Shown in pieces: positions 1 through 5,675 of a stretch of DNA of 6,705 nucleotides. How positions within the stretch are numbered: position 1 is the first letter of the stretch; every line of letters begins with the position of its first letter. Origin of the DNA: Amylibacter sp. (GTDB lineage Bacteria > Pseudomonadota > Alphaproteobacteria > Rhodobacterales > Rhodobacteraceae); the NCBI GenBank assembly GCA_027083485.1, contig JALWOO010000244.1, forward strand, positions 1 to 6,705. The letters run 5' to 3'. The translations under genes and the position numbers were made by a program. The notes under the pieces were generated by a model. That model ran no database searches. It had not been told where the DNA came from and was given only the letters and a program-made list of their open reading frames with translations.

Positions 1-191
1 TTCCTGGCGAAGCCGCAACCCTGTCCGCCGAAGAAACCGTCGCCGCCGCGCGCGAGGTCGGTTTTGAAGCACAAGAGGTAGACAGTGTCGAACAAGGCGT
101 GCGCAACATCGCAAAGAAAGACCCGCAGTCCAGAGTTCTGATCAGCGGGTCACTTTATCTTGCAGGCAATGTACTTCGGGAAAACGGGTGA
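1..191 (+). CDS. folC: FolC, bifunctional folylpolyglutamate/dihydrofolate synthase, C-terminal end (partial)
   Basis: Only the last 62 codons are in the window; the frame is open from base 3 and stops with TGA at 189-191. The visible peptide ends in RVLISGSLYLAGNVLRENG, which matches the conserved end of the C-terminal Mur-ligase-like domain of FolC (the 'vlicGSLYLAG.vL' motif). FolC is a cytoplasmic ATP-dependent ligase that joins glutamate to dihydropteroate and lengthens the glutamate tail of reduced folates. The ATP-binding and catalytic parts lie outside the window, so activity cannot be judged. The gene converges on the hemY-like gene and the two stop codons are directly adjacent (189-191 and 192-194). 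Its only visible terminator candidate is the hairpin at 198-223, inside the neighbour's coding sequence. The assignment rests on one short but characteristic motif. Confidence 0.85.
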   Translation, partial: PGEAATLSAEETVAAAREVGFEAQEVDSVEQGVRNIAKKDPQSRVLISGSLYLAGNVLRENG

Positions 192-1625
192 TTATGTCTC
201 CTGAGGAACGTCTTCCTCGGGAGTATCCTCTGTTTCCGGCTCATCAGCTTCCAACAGCCCGCCCATCAAAGGCAGCATCGCCACGCCACTTGCCGCACCT
301 TCGCCTTCTGGCGGTGTTGTCCAGTCCATGGAGTCAAACCCGCCGCAGCTATCGCATTTTGGTGCCCATGCGGCGTGGGTTTTGTGACAAGAGCTACAAA
401 CCCACTGCGGCCCGCGCGATGCACTGAGTGCCTTGGCCAGCCAACCACGCACGACCTTTTCTTCGGCTCCTTCACCACGCGCAATTGCCGCCATGATCGC
501 CAGAGAACGGGTTGTGGGCTGTTTTTCGGCCAGATCGCCAATTGCGCGCCTTGCGCCGGGGAAATCCTCGGCGGCGAGCATCAGTTCCGCCAACAACATT
601 TTTGTTTCGCTGTGTTCGGGGTGCAGCTTGGTCAATGCCGTGAATCGTTTCAGTCTGGCTGCCGCTGTTTCATCGGGTTCGATTTCGGCAAAAGCAGCCG
701 CCAAATCCGGATGCGGCGTGGCGCTCCACGCCTTTTTGATGATCTTGGTCGCAGCGCGTTTGTTGCCATCCAGCACCTGCATTTCCGCGGCCAGAACTGC
801 CGCAGGAATCAGATCGGGCGACAGGCGGTTGGCCTCAAGCGCAACAGCTTTGCCCTTGAGCACCTCGCCCTTATCCAACAGCAAACGGGCATTGGCCAAG
901 GCCAGAACAGCCTCGCGCCGCTTGCCCACATCTTTGGTCAGAATATTGGTGCGCACCTGTGCTGTAATGGTTTTTCCGGCACCTTCCCACTGCTCCTTGT
1001 CGGTTTGCAGTTTGAACAGGGTTTCGATGGTCCCCTTGTGCTGTGGCCGCAGGGCAAAGGCTTTTTCCGCCAGTTTAAGCGCCGTATCCGTATCCCCGTC
1101 CGCCAGCTTTTGCTTTAAAATTCCCTGAATGCCGACAAAACGGGTTTTGTCGTTCTGCAACAAATCTTTGTAGTATTGCAGCGCGCGCGTCTTCTCGCCG
1201 TTCATCTCGGCGGCTTGAGCGTTGACCAGTTGCGTCAGGGGCGATTTATCCAGCAGTTTTTCCGCTTTGTGGGCCTTGGCAACCGCTGTATGGGCCTCGC
1301 CAGCGGCCAGAGCCATCATGCCATCGGCCAAGGCTTCATATCCGCGTTTTTGCCGGTTTTTGACAAAATAACGCGAAATCGCGGTCTCGTCGCCATTAAA
1401 GAAACGGAATACCGCCAACAGCAAACCCAGAAGTTTGAATGCCACCCAGATCGCAAACAAAAACAAGGCAATCACAATCAACCCGATCAAAGGTTCAAAT
1501 GTGTATTCCGTTCCAGCAAAGGACAAACGCACCTGCCCCCCGTTTTCGATCAGGAATGAAACGCCGAATGCGGCAGCGGTGATAACCCCGATAAAGAGGA
1601 AAATGCGGATAAGGGACCAGAGCAT
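192..1625 (-). CDS. hemY: HemY-like inner-membrane TPR protein with C-terminal zinc ribbon
   Basis: This 477-residue protein matches the alphaproteobacterial HemY (HemY_N, COG3898-like) family. Residues about 3-26 and 44-76 are two strongly hydrophobic segments, the N-terminal membrane anchor of the family. Residues about 85-400 are Ala/Leu/Lys-rich paired helices typical of TPR repeats. Residues 406-437 hold a CxxC-x10-CxxC knuckle (C410, C413, C424, C427) with flanking Trp residues, resembling a rubredoxin-like zinc ribbon. The tail (about 459-477) is rich in Asp and Glu. The ATG at 1623-1625 is preceded by GAGGAA with 6-base spacing, and the gene starts 13 bp after the stop of the Mic60-like gene, suggesting one operon and possible translational coupling. 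Family members sit in haem operons but have no agreed enzymatic step; this is not the Bacillus HemY protoporphyrinogen oxidase. Role inferred: a scaffold or quality-control factor at the inner membrane. Confidence 0.85.
   Translation of the reverse strand: MLWSLIRIFLFIGVITAAAFGVSFLIENGGQVRLSFAGTEYTFEPLIGLIVIALFLFAIWVAFKLLGLLLAVFRFFNGDETAISRYFVKNRQKRGYEALADGMMALAAGEAHTAVAKAHKAEKLLDKSPLTQLVNAQAAEMNGEKTRALQYYKDLLQNDKTRFVGIQGILKQKLADGDTDTALKLAEKAFALRPQHKGTIETLFKLQTDKEQWEGAGKTITAQVRTNILTKDVGKRREAVLALANARLLLDKGEVLKGKAVALEANRLSPDLIPAAVLAAEMQVLDGNKRAATKIIKKAWSATPHPDLAAAFAEIEPDETAAARLKRFTALTKLHPEHSETKMLLAELMLAAEDFPGARRAIGDLAEKQPTTRSLAIMAAIARGEGAEEKVVRGWLAKALSASRGPQWVCSSCHKTHAAWAPKCDSCGGFDSMDWTTPPEGEGAASGVAMLPLMGGLLEADEPETEDTPEEDVPQET
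198..223 (+). terminator. Hairpin just past folC, inside the hemY 3' coding end
   Basis: CTCCTGAGGAA (198-208) and TTCCTCGGGAG (213-223) form an 11-bp stem with one G-T wobble and a 4-base loop (cgtc). It starts 7 bases after the folC stop. The downstream + strand is pyrimidine-rich (tatcctctgtttcc) but has no true T-run, so it is a weak intrinsic terminator at best. On the opposite strand the same bases encode part of the acidic tail of the HemY-like protein, and no T-run follows there. Confidence 0.45.
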
Positions 1626-1638
1626 ATTTTATTCCTCG

Positions 1639-2877
1639 CTATTGAGTGGCACCAAGAGATTGAGCTAATTCTTTCATGGCAGAACGCGCAGCGGACAGCT
1701 TGGCAAGGGATGCGAGCCAATCTTTCATCGCAGCCTTTGGTGCCTCTTTCAGGGCCTCGGCCTCTGCCAGACTTTCGGCCAGTTTCCCTTTGACCAAATC
1801 ATCCTCGATCCGGGACAGGATTGCATCCGTACTATCCCCCTCCTGACGGGACAGGGACCGCGTGCCAACCTGGGCACGCAAGAAAGCCCCCAACTTGCCG
1901 ACAACCCCGTTGCCGGATTCCGCCTGTGTTTCGGCGCGCAAAGCTGCATAGGCCACTTCGCCAAACTGGCTGCGCAAATCGGCTAGACTTGGCGTCCCGT
2001 TTGCAGCAACTGCGGCCAACCCTTCGGGAGCCTGAATACCGGTCAGTTCGCTCAAGCCCTCAAGCGCACCTTGAAAAGAGCGACCTGTTTCCAATGCAGA
2101 ACTGATATCTGTCAGAAGCTTCGATGCCGCAGTGGTTGCGACCTTTGCCGTTGCGTCCTCTTGGGCTTCCTCTACCCGCCGTGATGCCGCGGCGGCGACC
2201 TCGTCCAGGCGCTGGGACATTGCACCGTTTTTAGCGGCCAAATCATCAATCTGTGCCTTTAATCCGTCAATCACCGCTTGATACCCAGACAGTTTTGCCG
2301 CCGCCTCTTCGGAAAGGGCAGCGCCGTTTTCGGTAATTTGCAGCGCGAGCCGTTCGTTCAGCGCGGCCAGCTCGGCGGTGATGCCTTCAATCCGGCTTTC
2401 GATTTTGGCCAGACGGGCCTCGATGTCCTGACTATCGGTCGCGCTGATCTGGTCTTTCAGAGTCGCCAGTTCGGCATTGTATTTTTCAGCAAGCGCCGAC
2501 AAGGCCTTGTCCAAATCTGCCTGCGTCACATCTCCGGTAGGGCGCGCCTCCAGCGCGGCCAGCTTTTCGCTCATCTCAGCGCGCAAAGCAGCCACATCGG
2601 ATTTGGCCTCGAACTGGCCAGGCATCAGGAATTCAGCAACAGGGGCCATCCCCTGTGGTAACAGAGGGGCCAATTTCGGGGCACCCCAAAGGGCAATACC
2701 GCAGCCAACGGCCAGAAGGAATAAAATCTTCAACACACGCGCCGAAAGCGATGTGTGTTGGTCTTCGTTCAGGTGCTCGACAGCATCCTGAGGCGTTATT
2801 TCGGGCGCAGCATCTTGTGCATCCACAGTTTCCGGCAAATTTTCGGGCTCTTGCGGGGTATCTTTTGGGTCTGACAC
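1639..2877 (-). CDS. Mitofilin/Mic60-like inner-membrane coiled-coil protein
   Basis: This 412-residue protein has an acidic, Pro-rich cytosolic N-terminus (about 1-40), one transmembrane helix (about 46-66, ARVLKILFLLAVGCGIALWG), a long heptad-like coiled coil (about 92-245) and a C-terminal helical domain (about 250-405). That is the layout of alphaproteobacterial Mic60 (mitofilin, COG4223), the homologue of the mitochondrial crista-junction protein. Bacterial homologues are linked to intracytoplasmic membrane shaping and outer-membrane contacts and are typically encoded beside hem genes, as here. The start is a GTG at 2875-2877: it is the first possible start after an in-frame TGA about 30 bases upstream, and the only ribosome-site candidate is a loosely spaced AGGA about 11 bases before it. 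The family call is by architecture and context, since the sequence is low-complexity Ala/Glu/Leu-rich; a generic coiled-coil protein is the alternative. Confidence 0.8.
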   Translation of the reverse strand: MSDPKDTPQEPENLPETVDAQDAAPEITPQDAVEHLNEDQHTSLSARVLKILFLLAVGCGIALWGAPKLAPLLPQGMAPVAEFLMPGQFEAKSDVAALRAEMSEKLAALEARPTGDVTQADLDKALSALAEKYNAELATLKDQISATDSQDIEARLAKIESRIEGITAELAALNERLALQITENGAALSEEAAAKLSGYQAVIDGLKAQIDDLAAKNGAMSQRLDEVAAAASRRVEEAQEDATAKVATTAASKLLTDISSALETGRSFQGALEGLSELTGIQAPEGLAAVAANGTPSLADLRSQFGEVAYAALRAETQAESGNGVVGKLGAFLRAQVGTRSLSRQEGDSTDAILSRIEDDLVKGKLAESLAEAEALKEAPKAAMKDWLASLAKLSAARSAMKELAQSLGATQ

Positions 2878-2916
2878 GTGAATGGTTGTCCTGTTTGGAA
2901 AGCGTCATACTGAATA

Positions 2917-2939
2917 TAAGGAGGGAATCCCTCTCCTTA
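2917..2939 (-). promoter_or_regulatory. Hairpin in the hemD to Mic60-like gene gap
   Basis: Arms TAAGGAG (2917-2923) and CTCCTTA (2933-2939) are perfectly complementary. In the leftward transcript a further partial G-C/G-U pairing lies inside, after one A-C mismatch. It lies about 40 bases upstream of the GTG start of the Mic60-like gene. No T-run follows (atattcag), so it is not a classic terminator. It could be an attenuator, RNA-stability element or processing site that uncouples hemD from the downstream pair. The rest of the 116-bp gap (2878-2993) shows no convincing promoter. Confidence 0.4.
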
Positions 2940-2993
2940 AAGGTACGCCTATGTTAAAACGGCCTCAAGCCAATAGAGACCCCCTGCACAAAA

Positions 2994-3698
2994 TTAGAGC
3001 AAATCCGCCACCGCAGCAATCATACCGCTTCGGTCAGGTGTTTTTGCAACGGTTATCCTGTCGGCGGAAACACCGGCAAACCTGCGGGCGACATTCGGGC
3101 TTATACAAACTATGCTCGCCTGACAAGTATCTGATAAAGCGTCGGTTTTAAGTAGACCCGTTGCGGAATTTGCTGAAAAAACAGGGATAACGACCGGTTT
3201 TTCTTGCAGCAGCCTGCTCGCTGTTTCGGACAAAGGTTGGTGTTTTTGCCGGTACAAAACCGTTTCGCGGGTCTGAATTCCGGATTTGCGCAGCGCTGAC
3301 AAAAGATCAAAAGAAACCTGTTCGCCACGCAGGTATAGAATGTTCAAAACAGAGCCGGAATTGCGGCGTTCCAACCACAACAACAGCTCCGCCACGGTCC
3401 GGCCGGCAGAGGTTGCCTTCAGCCCGGTTTTCAATGCTACCTGTTGTGTTGTTTTGCCAACGCAAAGCGCCTGAATACTGCGGTCCTGCGTCAGGGCTGC
3501 AAACTGTTTAACCCCGTTGGCGGATGTAAAAACCAGATGGGTTATCCCGCGCAAATCAATATCTGCCGCAACAGGTTCTATGGAAATCACAGGGCTATAA
3601 ACAGCGGCAAAAGGCCGGTCCAACGTCTGCGAAAGCGCACGAACAAAGCTTTGCGCTGCCTCTTGTGGGCGGATCATCAGCAGGCTGGATTGGGTCAT
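2994..3698 (-). CDS. hemD: Uroporphyrinogen-III synthase HemD
   Basis: The 234-residue product has the usual length for HemD, a cytosolic enzyme that closes hydroxymethylbilane while inverting ring D to give uroporphyrinogen III, the branch point to haem, sirohaem, cobalamin and chlorophylls. Visible family signatures are LLMIRPQEAA at the start (family 'LltRP'), FTSANGV at 57-63, YLRGE at 122-126, VFSANSA near 173-179, CISPNVARRF at 198-207 and AKTPDRSGMIAAVADLL at the end. I chose the ATG at 3696-3698 because it puts the RP motif at the usual distance from the N-terminus. The frame stays open 56 codons further upstream, but that extension would cross the tsaD start and has no HemD-like sequence. 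No strong Shine-Dalgarno is seen at this start. hemC, a common partner, is not adjacent. The sequence is divergent, as is normal for HemD. Confidence 0.9.
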   Translation of the reverse strand: MTQSSLLMIRPQEAAQSFVRALSQTLDRPFAAVYSPVISIEPVAADIDLRGITHLVFTSANGVKQFAALTQDRSIQALCVGKTTQQVALKTGLKATSAGRTVAELLLWLERRNSGSVLNILYLRGEQVSFDLLSALRKSGIQTRETVLYRQKHQPLSETASRLLQEKPVVIPVFSANSATGLLKTDALSDTCQASIVCISPNVARRFAGVSADRITVAKTPDRSGMIAAVADLL

Positions 3699-3732
3699 TC
3701 CGATGTGAAACCATTGCGAGAGTTGAGCACAG

Positions 3733-3750
3733 ATGCTAGGGCCGTGCCAA
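3733..3750 (-). promoter_or_regulatory. Candidate sigma-54 (RpoN) -24/-12 element upstream of hemD
   Basis: Read leftwards the bases are TTGGCACGGCCCTAGCAT. This matches the sigma-54 pattern TTGGCACG-N4-TTGCA except for one base (TAGC for TTGC), and keeps the diagnostic GG and GC exactly 10 bases apart. It would start a transcript about 25 bases before the hemD ATG. A single such match could be chance, and RpoN control of hemD is not something I know to be established. Confidence 0.25.
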
Positions 3751-3795
3751 AGCAATACAGCGTTTATCGTGAATGTTGAATTCCTTTTTGCGGAC

Positions 3796-3803
3796 AGGTA
3801 GGG
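3796..3803 (+). promoter_or_regulatory. tsaD ribosome binding site
   Basis: AGGTAGGG lies a few bases before the ATG at 3806-3808. It decides between that ATG and the upstream in-frame ATG at 3773, which has no purine-rich site before it and would add 11 residues ([11 protein letters not shown]) not typical of TsaD. Confidence 0.6.
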
Positions 3804-3805
3804 CA

Positions 3806-4903
3806 ATGACCAAAACACATACCGTTTTAGGATTGGAAAGCAGTTGTGACGATACTGCCGCCGCAATTGTGCGCCATTCCGGCCATGGGCCAGAGATTCT
3901 TTCGTCTGTTGTCTGGGGGCAAAACGAATTGCATGCCGATTTTGGCGGGGTTGTGCCGGAAATTGCCGCGCGTGCCCATGCTGAACGGTTGGACATTTGC
4001 GTAGAACGGGCCTTGCAAGAGGCCGGCCTTGAACTGACAGATGTGGATGCCATTGCGGTGACCTCCGGACCGGGATTGATCGGGGGCGTGTTAAGCGGGG
4101 TGATGTGCGCCAAAGGGCTATCCGTCGGGTCTGGAAAACCGCTGGTCGGGGTCAACCATTTGGCCGGACACGCGCTCACCCCGCGGATGACGGATTCAGT
4201 GGCTTTTCCGTATTTGATGCTTCTGGTGTCCGGCGGGCATTGCCAGTTTTTGGCTGTTCTCGGGCATAATCAATTCAAACGTTTGGGCGGCACCATCGAT
4301 GATGCCCCCGGCGAAGCTTTTGACAAAACCGCCAAGCTGCTGGGCCTTGGGTATCCGGGCGGGCCTTTGGTGGAACAAGAGGCCAGAAATGGCGATCCCG
4401 CGCGGTTTAACCTGCCGCGCCCGCTTTTGGATCGGCCCGGGCAGGATATGTCCTTTTCAGGGTTAAAGTCGGCACTGCGGCGGGCTTGCGATTTGATCGT
4501 TGCAGAAAAATCCGGCATCACCAAACAGGACCGCGCCGACCTTTGCGCAAGTTTCCAGATGGCTGTTGCTGATACTTTGGCAGAAAAAACCCGCCGTGCG
4601 TGCCATGTGTTTCAGGAAATGACAAAGGCGCAGTCCCCTGTTCTGACCGTTGCGGGCGGCGTTGCGGCCAACACCGTCATACGGGAACGATTGCAACAAG
4701 TGGCCGATGAAGCCGGCTTTGCCTATCTGGCTCCACCGCTACAGTTTTGCACCGACAATGCGGCCATGATCGCATGGGCAGGGTTGGAAAAATTACGCGA
4801 CGGGGGGGTGGACGACCTAAGCCTTTCGGCCCGTCCACGCTGGCCACTGGACCAAACCGCAGCCCCGATGTTGGGATCCGGTAAAAAGGGCGCAAAGGCC
4901 TAA
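3806..4903 (+). CDS. tsaD: TsaD, tRNA N6-threonylcarbamoyladenosine (t6A37) transferase subunit
   Basis: The 365-residue protein is a full-length TsaD (Gcp/Kae1/YgjD family, ASKHA fold). With TsaB and TsaE it transfers the threonylcarbamoyl group from threonylcarbamoyl-AMP to A37 of ANN-decoding tRNAs in the cytoplasm. Signatures in order: [12 protein letters not shown] at 9-20, metal-binding HxxxH in NHLAGH (H118, H122), LLVSGGH at 139-145, [26 protein letters not shown] at 161-186 (the family block), SFSGLK at 216-221, VAGGVAANT at 282-290, and FCTDNAAM near 314-321 with the third metal ligand D317. All expected active-site residues are present, so it should be functional. It is transcribed away from hemD. 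gpsA, which I recall as a frequent downstream neighbour in alphaproteobacteria, is absent; instead tsaD converges on the DUF2853 gene. Confidence 0.98.
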   Translation: MTKTHTVLGLESSCDDTAAAIVRHSGHGPEILSSVVWGQNELHADFGGVVPEIAARAHAERLDICVERALQEAGLELTDVDAIAVTSGPGLIGGVLSGVMCAKGLSVGSGKPLVGVNHLAGHALTPRMTDSVAFPYLMLLVSGGHCQFLAVLGHNQFKRLGGTIDDAPGEAFDKTAKLLGLGYPGGPLVEQEARNGDPARFNLPRPLLDRPGQDMSFSGLKSALRRACDLIVAEKSGITKQDRADLCASFQMAVADTLAEKTRRACHVFQEMTKAQSPVLTVAGGVAANTVIRERLQQVADEAGFAYLAPPLQFCTDNAAMIAWAGLEKLRDGGVDDLSLSARPRWPLDQTAAPMLGSGKKGAKA

Positions 4904-4923
4904 CCGCAGAAATGCAAAAGAAA

Positions 4924-4950
4924 GGAGGCTTTGCCAAATCCAAAGCCCCC
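4924..4950 (+). terminator. Probable weak terminator after tsaD
   Basis: GGCTTTG (4927-4933) and CAAAGCC (4941-4947) pair perfectly around a 7-base loop. The stem can be extended by GG/CC past one A-C mismatch. It begins 20-odd bases after the tsaD stop. The tail is C-rich with only short T runs (cttcacccc), so termination may be inefficient. Confidence 0.55.
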
Positions 4951-5100
4951 CTTCACCCCAACCCCCAAACCGTTTGCCCTATTGCGCAGATAAGGGGGCC
5001 TCGCATTCCTACTTTAAAACATGAATATTGGATTTCAGACCATGACGCAAATATTGCATCCAGATAAATTGATATAATTCAGTCGGTTAACAATAATTAA
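4951..5100. other. AT-rich intergenic stretch between convergent tsaD and DUF2853 genes
   Basis: I see no gene here. From about 5010 the sequence is AT-rich. It has an isolated TATAAT at 5073-5078 without a matching -35 box, an 18-codon ORF (5021-5077) without a ribosome site, and two TTAAC words 10 bases apart just before the terminator stem. The last part is the T-rich tail of the DUF2853-gene terminator when read leftwards. Confidence 0.5.
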
Positions 5101-5134
5101 CGATAAAGGTGCCTGAAGACAGGCACCTTTATCG
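5101..5134 (-). terminator. Strong terminator of the DUF2853 gene
   Basis: CGATAAAGGTGCCTG (5101-5115) and CAGGCACCTTTATCG (5120-5134) form a perfect 15-bp stem with a 4-base loop. Read leftwards, it begins 11 bases after the stop codon and is followed by TTAATTATTGTT, a T-rich tail. On the + strand no T-run follows, so it serves mainly the leftward gene, though it may also block read-through from tsaD. Confidence 0.85.
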
Positions 5135-5145
5135 AAATTCAATAC

Positions 5146-5487
5146 TTAGCCGTAAACGGATTCTTTACCAAAATGCTTGGTCAGCATGTAATAAACTACC
5201 GCACGGTATTTGTTACGCTCCGAACGACCATAGGTATCCATAGCTTTGTTGATTGCTTCCATCAGCTCTGGGCCATCGGGCAAACCCAGTTTTTTCATCA
5301 GGAAATTCTTTTTAACCGTCTCCAGCTCGCTTTCCTGTGACGCAGCAACAGTCGACGCATCCGCGTTATAAATAGCAGGACCGCAGCCAATTGTGACCTT
5401 GGTTAAAAGGTCCATATCAGGCGTCATACCGCATTTATTCTTAAGGTCGTCCGCATATTTAGCGATCAGATCGTCGCGCTTACCCAT
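5146..5487 (-). CDS. DUF2853 family protein, function unknown
   Basis: The 113-residue soluble protein has no signal peptide or membrane segment. I recognise it as DUF2853 from conserved blocks: MGKRDDLIAKYADDLKNKCG at the start, DMDLLTKVTIGCGPAIYNAD (about 24-43), ETVKKNFLMKKLGL (about 56-69) and NKYRAVVYYMLTKHFGKESVYG at the end (92-113). It is charged and predicted mainly helical, with two cysteines (C19, C35). No catalytic motif is evident and I know of no assigned function. The ATG at 5485-5487 has an excellent ribosome site, AGGAG, 6 bases upstream. It lies between its own terminator and the terminator of ahcY, so it is probably a single-gene transcript. Good translation signals and tight flanking terminators suggest it can be well expressed; that is inference. 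Confidence 0.85.
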   Translation of the reverse strand: MGKRDDLIAKYADDLKNKCGMTPDMDLLTKVTIGCGPAIYNADASTVAASQESELETVKKNFLMKKLGLPDGPELMEAINKAMDTYGRSERNKYRAVVYYMLTKHFGKESVYG

Positions 5488-5493
5488 GTTATT

Positions 5494-5499
5494 CTCCTA
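5494..5499 (-). promoter_or_regulatory. Ribosome binding site of the DUF2853 gene
   Basis: Read leftwards this is TAGGAG, a near-ideal Shine-Dalgarno, 6 bases from the ATG. It fixes the start of the protein. Confidence 0.8.
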
Positions 5500-5507
5500 A
5501 ATTGTTC

Positions 5508-5523
5508 ATCGAATAATTTCGAT
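5508..5523 (-). repeat. Inverted repeat directly upstream of the DUF2853 ribosome site
   Basis: ATCGAA (5508-5513) and TTCGAT (5518-5523) are perfect inverted arms around TAAT. The 16-bp AT-rich near-palindrome ends about 9 bases from the ribosome site. It could be a repressor operator or a small leader hairpin; short AT-rich palindromes also arise by chance. Confidence 0.35.
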
Positions 5524-5534
5524 TTCCTTCCACA

Positions 5535-5557
5535 GAGGAACCCCCATCAGGTTCCTC
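5535..5557 (-). promoter_or_regulatory. Leader hairpin upstream of the DUF2853 gene
   Basis: GAGGAACC (5535-5542) and GGTTCCTC (5550-5557) form a perfect 8-bp stem with a 7-base loop, about 48 bases upstream of the start codon. Outer ACAG/CTGT words could extend it across a bulge. No T-run follows on the leftward strand, so it is more likely a leader structure or protein site than a terminator. A weak -10-like TACATT lies just upstream (5567-5572, leftward strand). Confidence 0.4.
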
Positions 5558-5625
5558 CCCTGTTCAAATGTAGGCGAAGGAGGGTCACAAAAAAAGGGGC
5601 AGGCATAAAAAACTTGACCAGCCAT

Positions 5626-5652
5626 AAAAAAACGGCCCCGAAAGGCCGTTTT
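5626..5652 (-). terminator. Strong rho-independent terminator of ahcY
   Basis: Read leftwards, AAAACGGCC (complement of 5644-5652) pairs perfectly with GGCCGTTTT (complement of 5629-5637) around a 6-base loop. It is followed by an uninterrupted run of seven T (5626-5632, overlapping the stem base). It lies 23 bases after the ahcY stop. This is the clearest terminator in the window and separates ahcY from the DUF2853 gene. Confidence 0.92.
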
Positions 5653-5675
5653 CAATGCACTAAAGAGCGTTTTCT

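Larger units (their letters stand above)
3699..3805. promoter_or_regulatory. Divergent hemD/tsaD promoter region
   Basis: This 107-bp gap separates the hemD and tsaD starts and must hold the tsaD promoter, and probably that of the hem block. I find no convincing sigma-70 -35/-10 pair in either direction. The best ordered match is the sigma-54-like element at 3733-3750 facing hemD. The tsaD ribosome site lies at the right edge. Confidence 0.5.

Noticed and set aside
375..1128. Two long rightward ORFs of 247 and 231 codons opposite hemY
   Set aside because: They are antisense shadows of a clearly real gene, with no ribosome site and compositionally odd proteins (Arg/Cys/Gln- or Ser/Ala-rich).
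2882..3151. Rightward 89-codon ORF between the Mic60-like gene and hemD, with AAGGT before an internal ATG at 2951
   Set aside because: Most of it is the reverse of the hemD 3' end, the peptide is basic and unlike any family I know, and nothing else supports it.
3699..3866. N-terminal extension of hemD by 56 codons
   Set aside because: It would overlap the tsaD ribosome site and start, and the added peptide has no HemD character; the ATG at 3696-3698 gives the normal length and motif position.
5021..5077. 18-codon ORF in the tsaD/DUF2853 gap
   Set aside because: There is no Shine-Dalgarno before the ATG, and the AT-rich stretch gives such ORFs by chance.
5073..5078. Perfect TATAAT on the + strand, which could drive a short RNA ending at the 5101-5134 hairpin
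   Set aside because: No -35 box lies 16-18 bases upstream, and the hairpin has no T-run on this strand.
5614..5619. TTGACC, a -35-like word on the + strand facing the ahcY 3' end
   Set aside because: Nothing like a -10 box lies at the right distance; the following bases are the GC-rich terminator stem.
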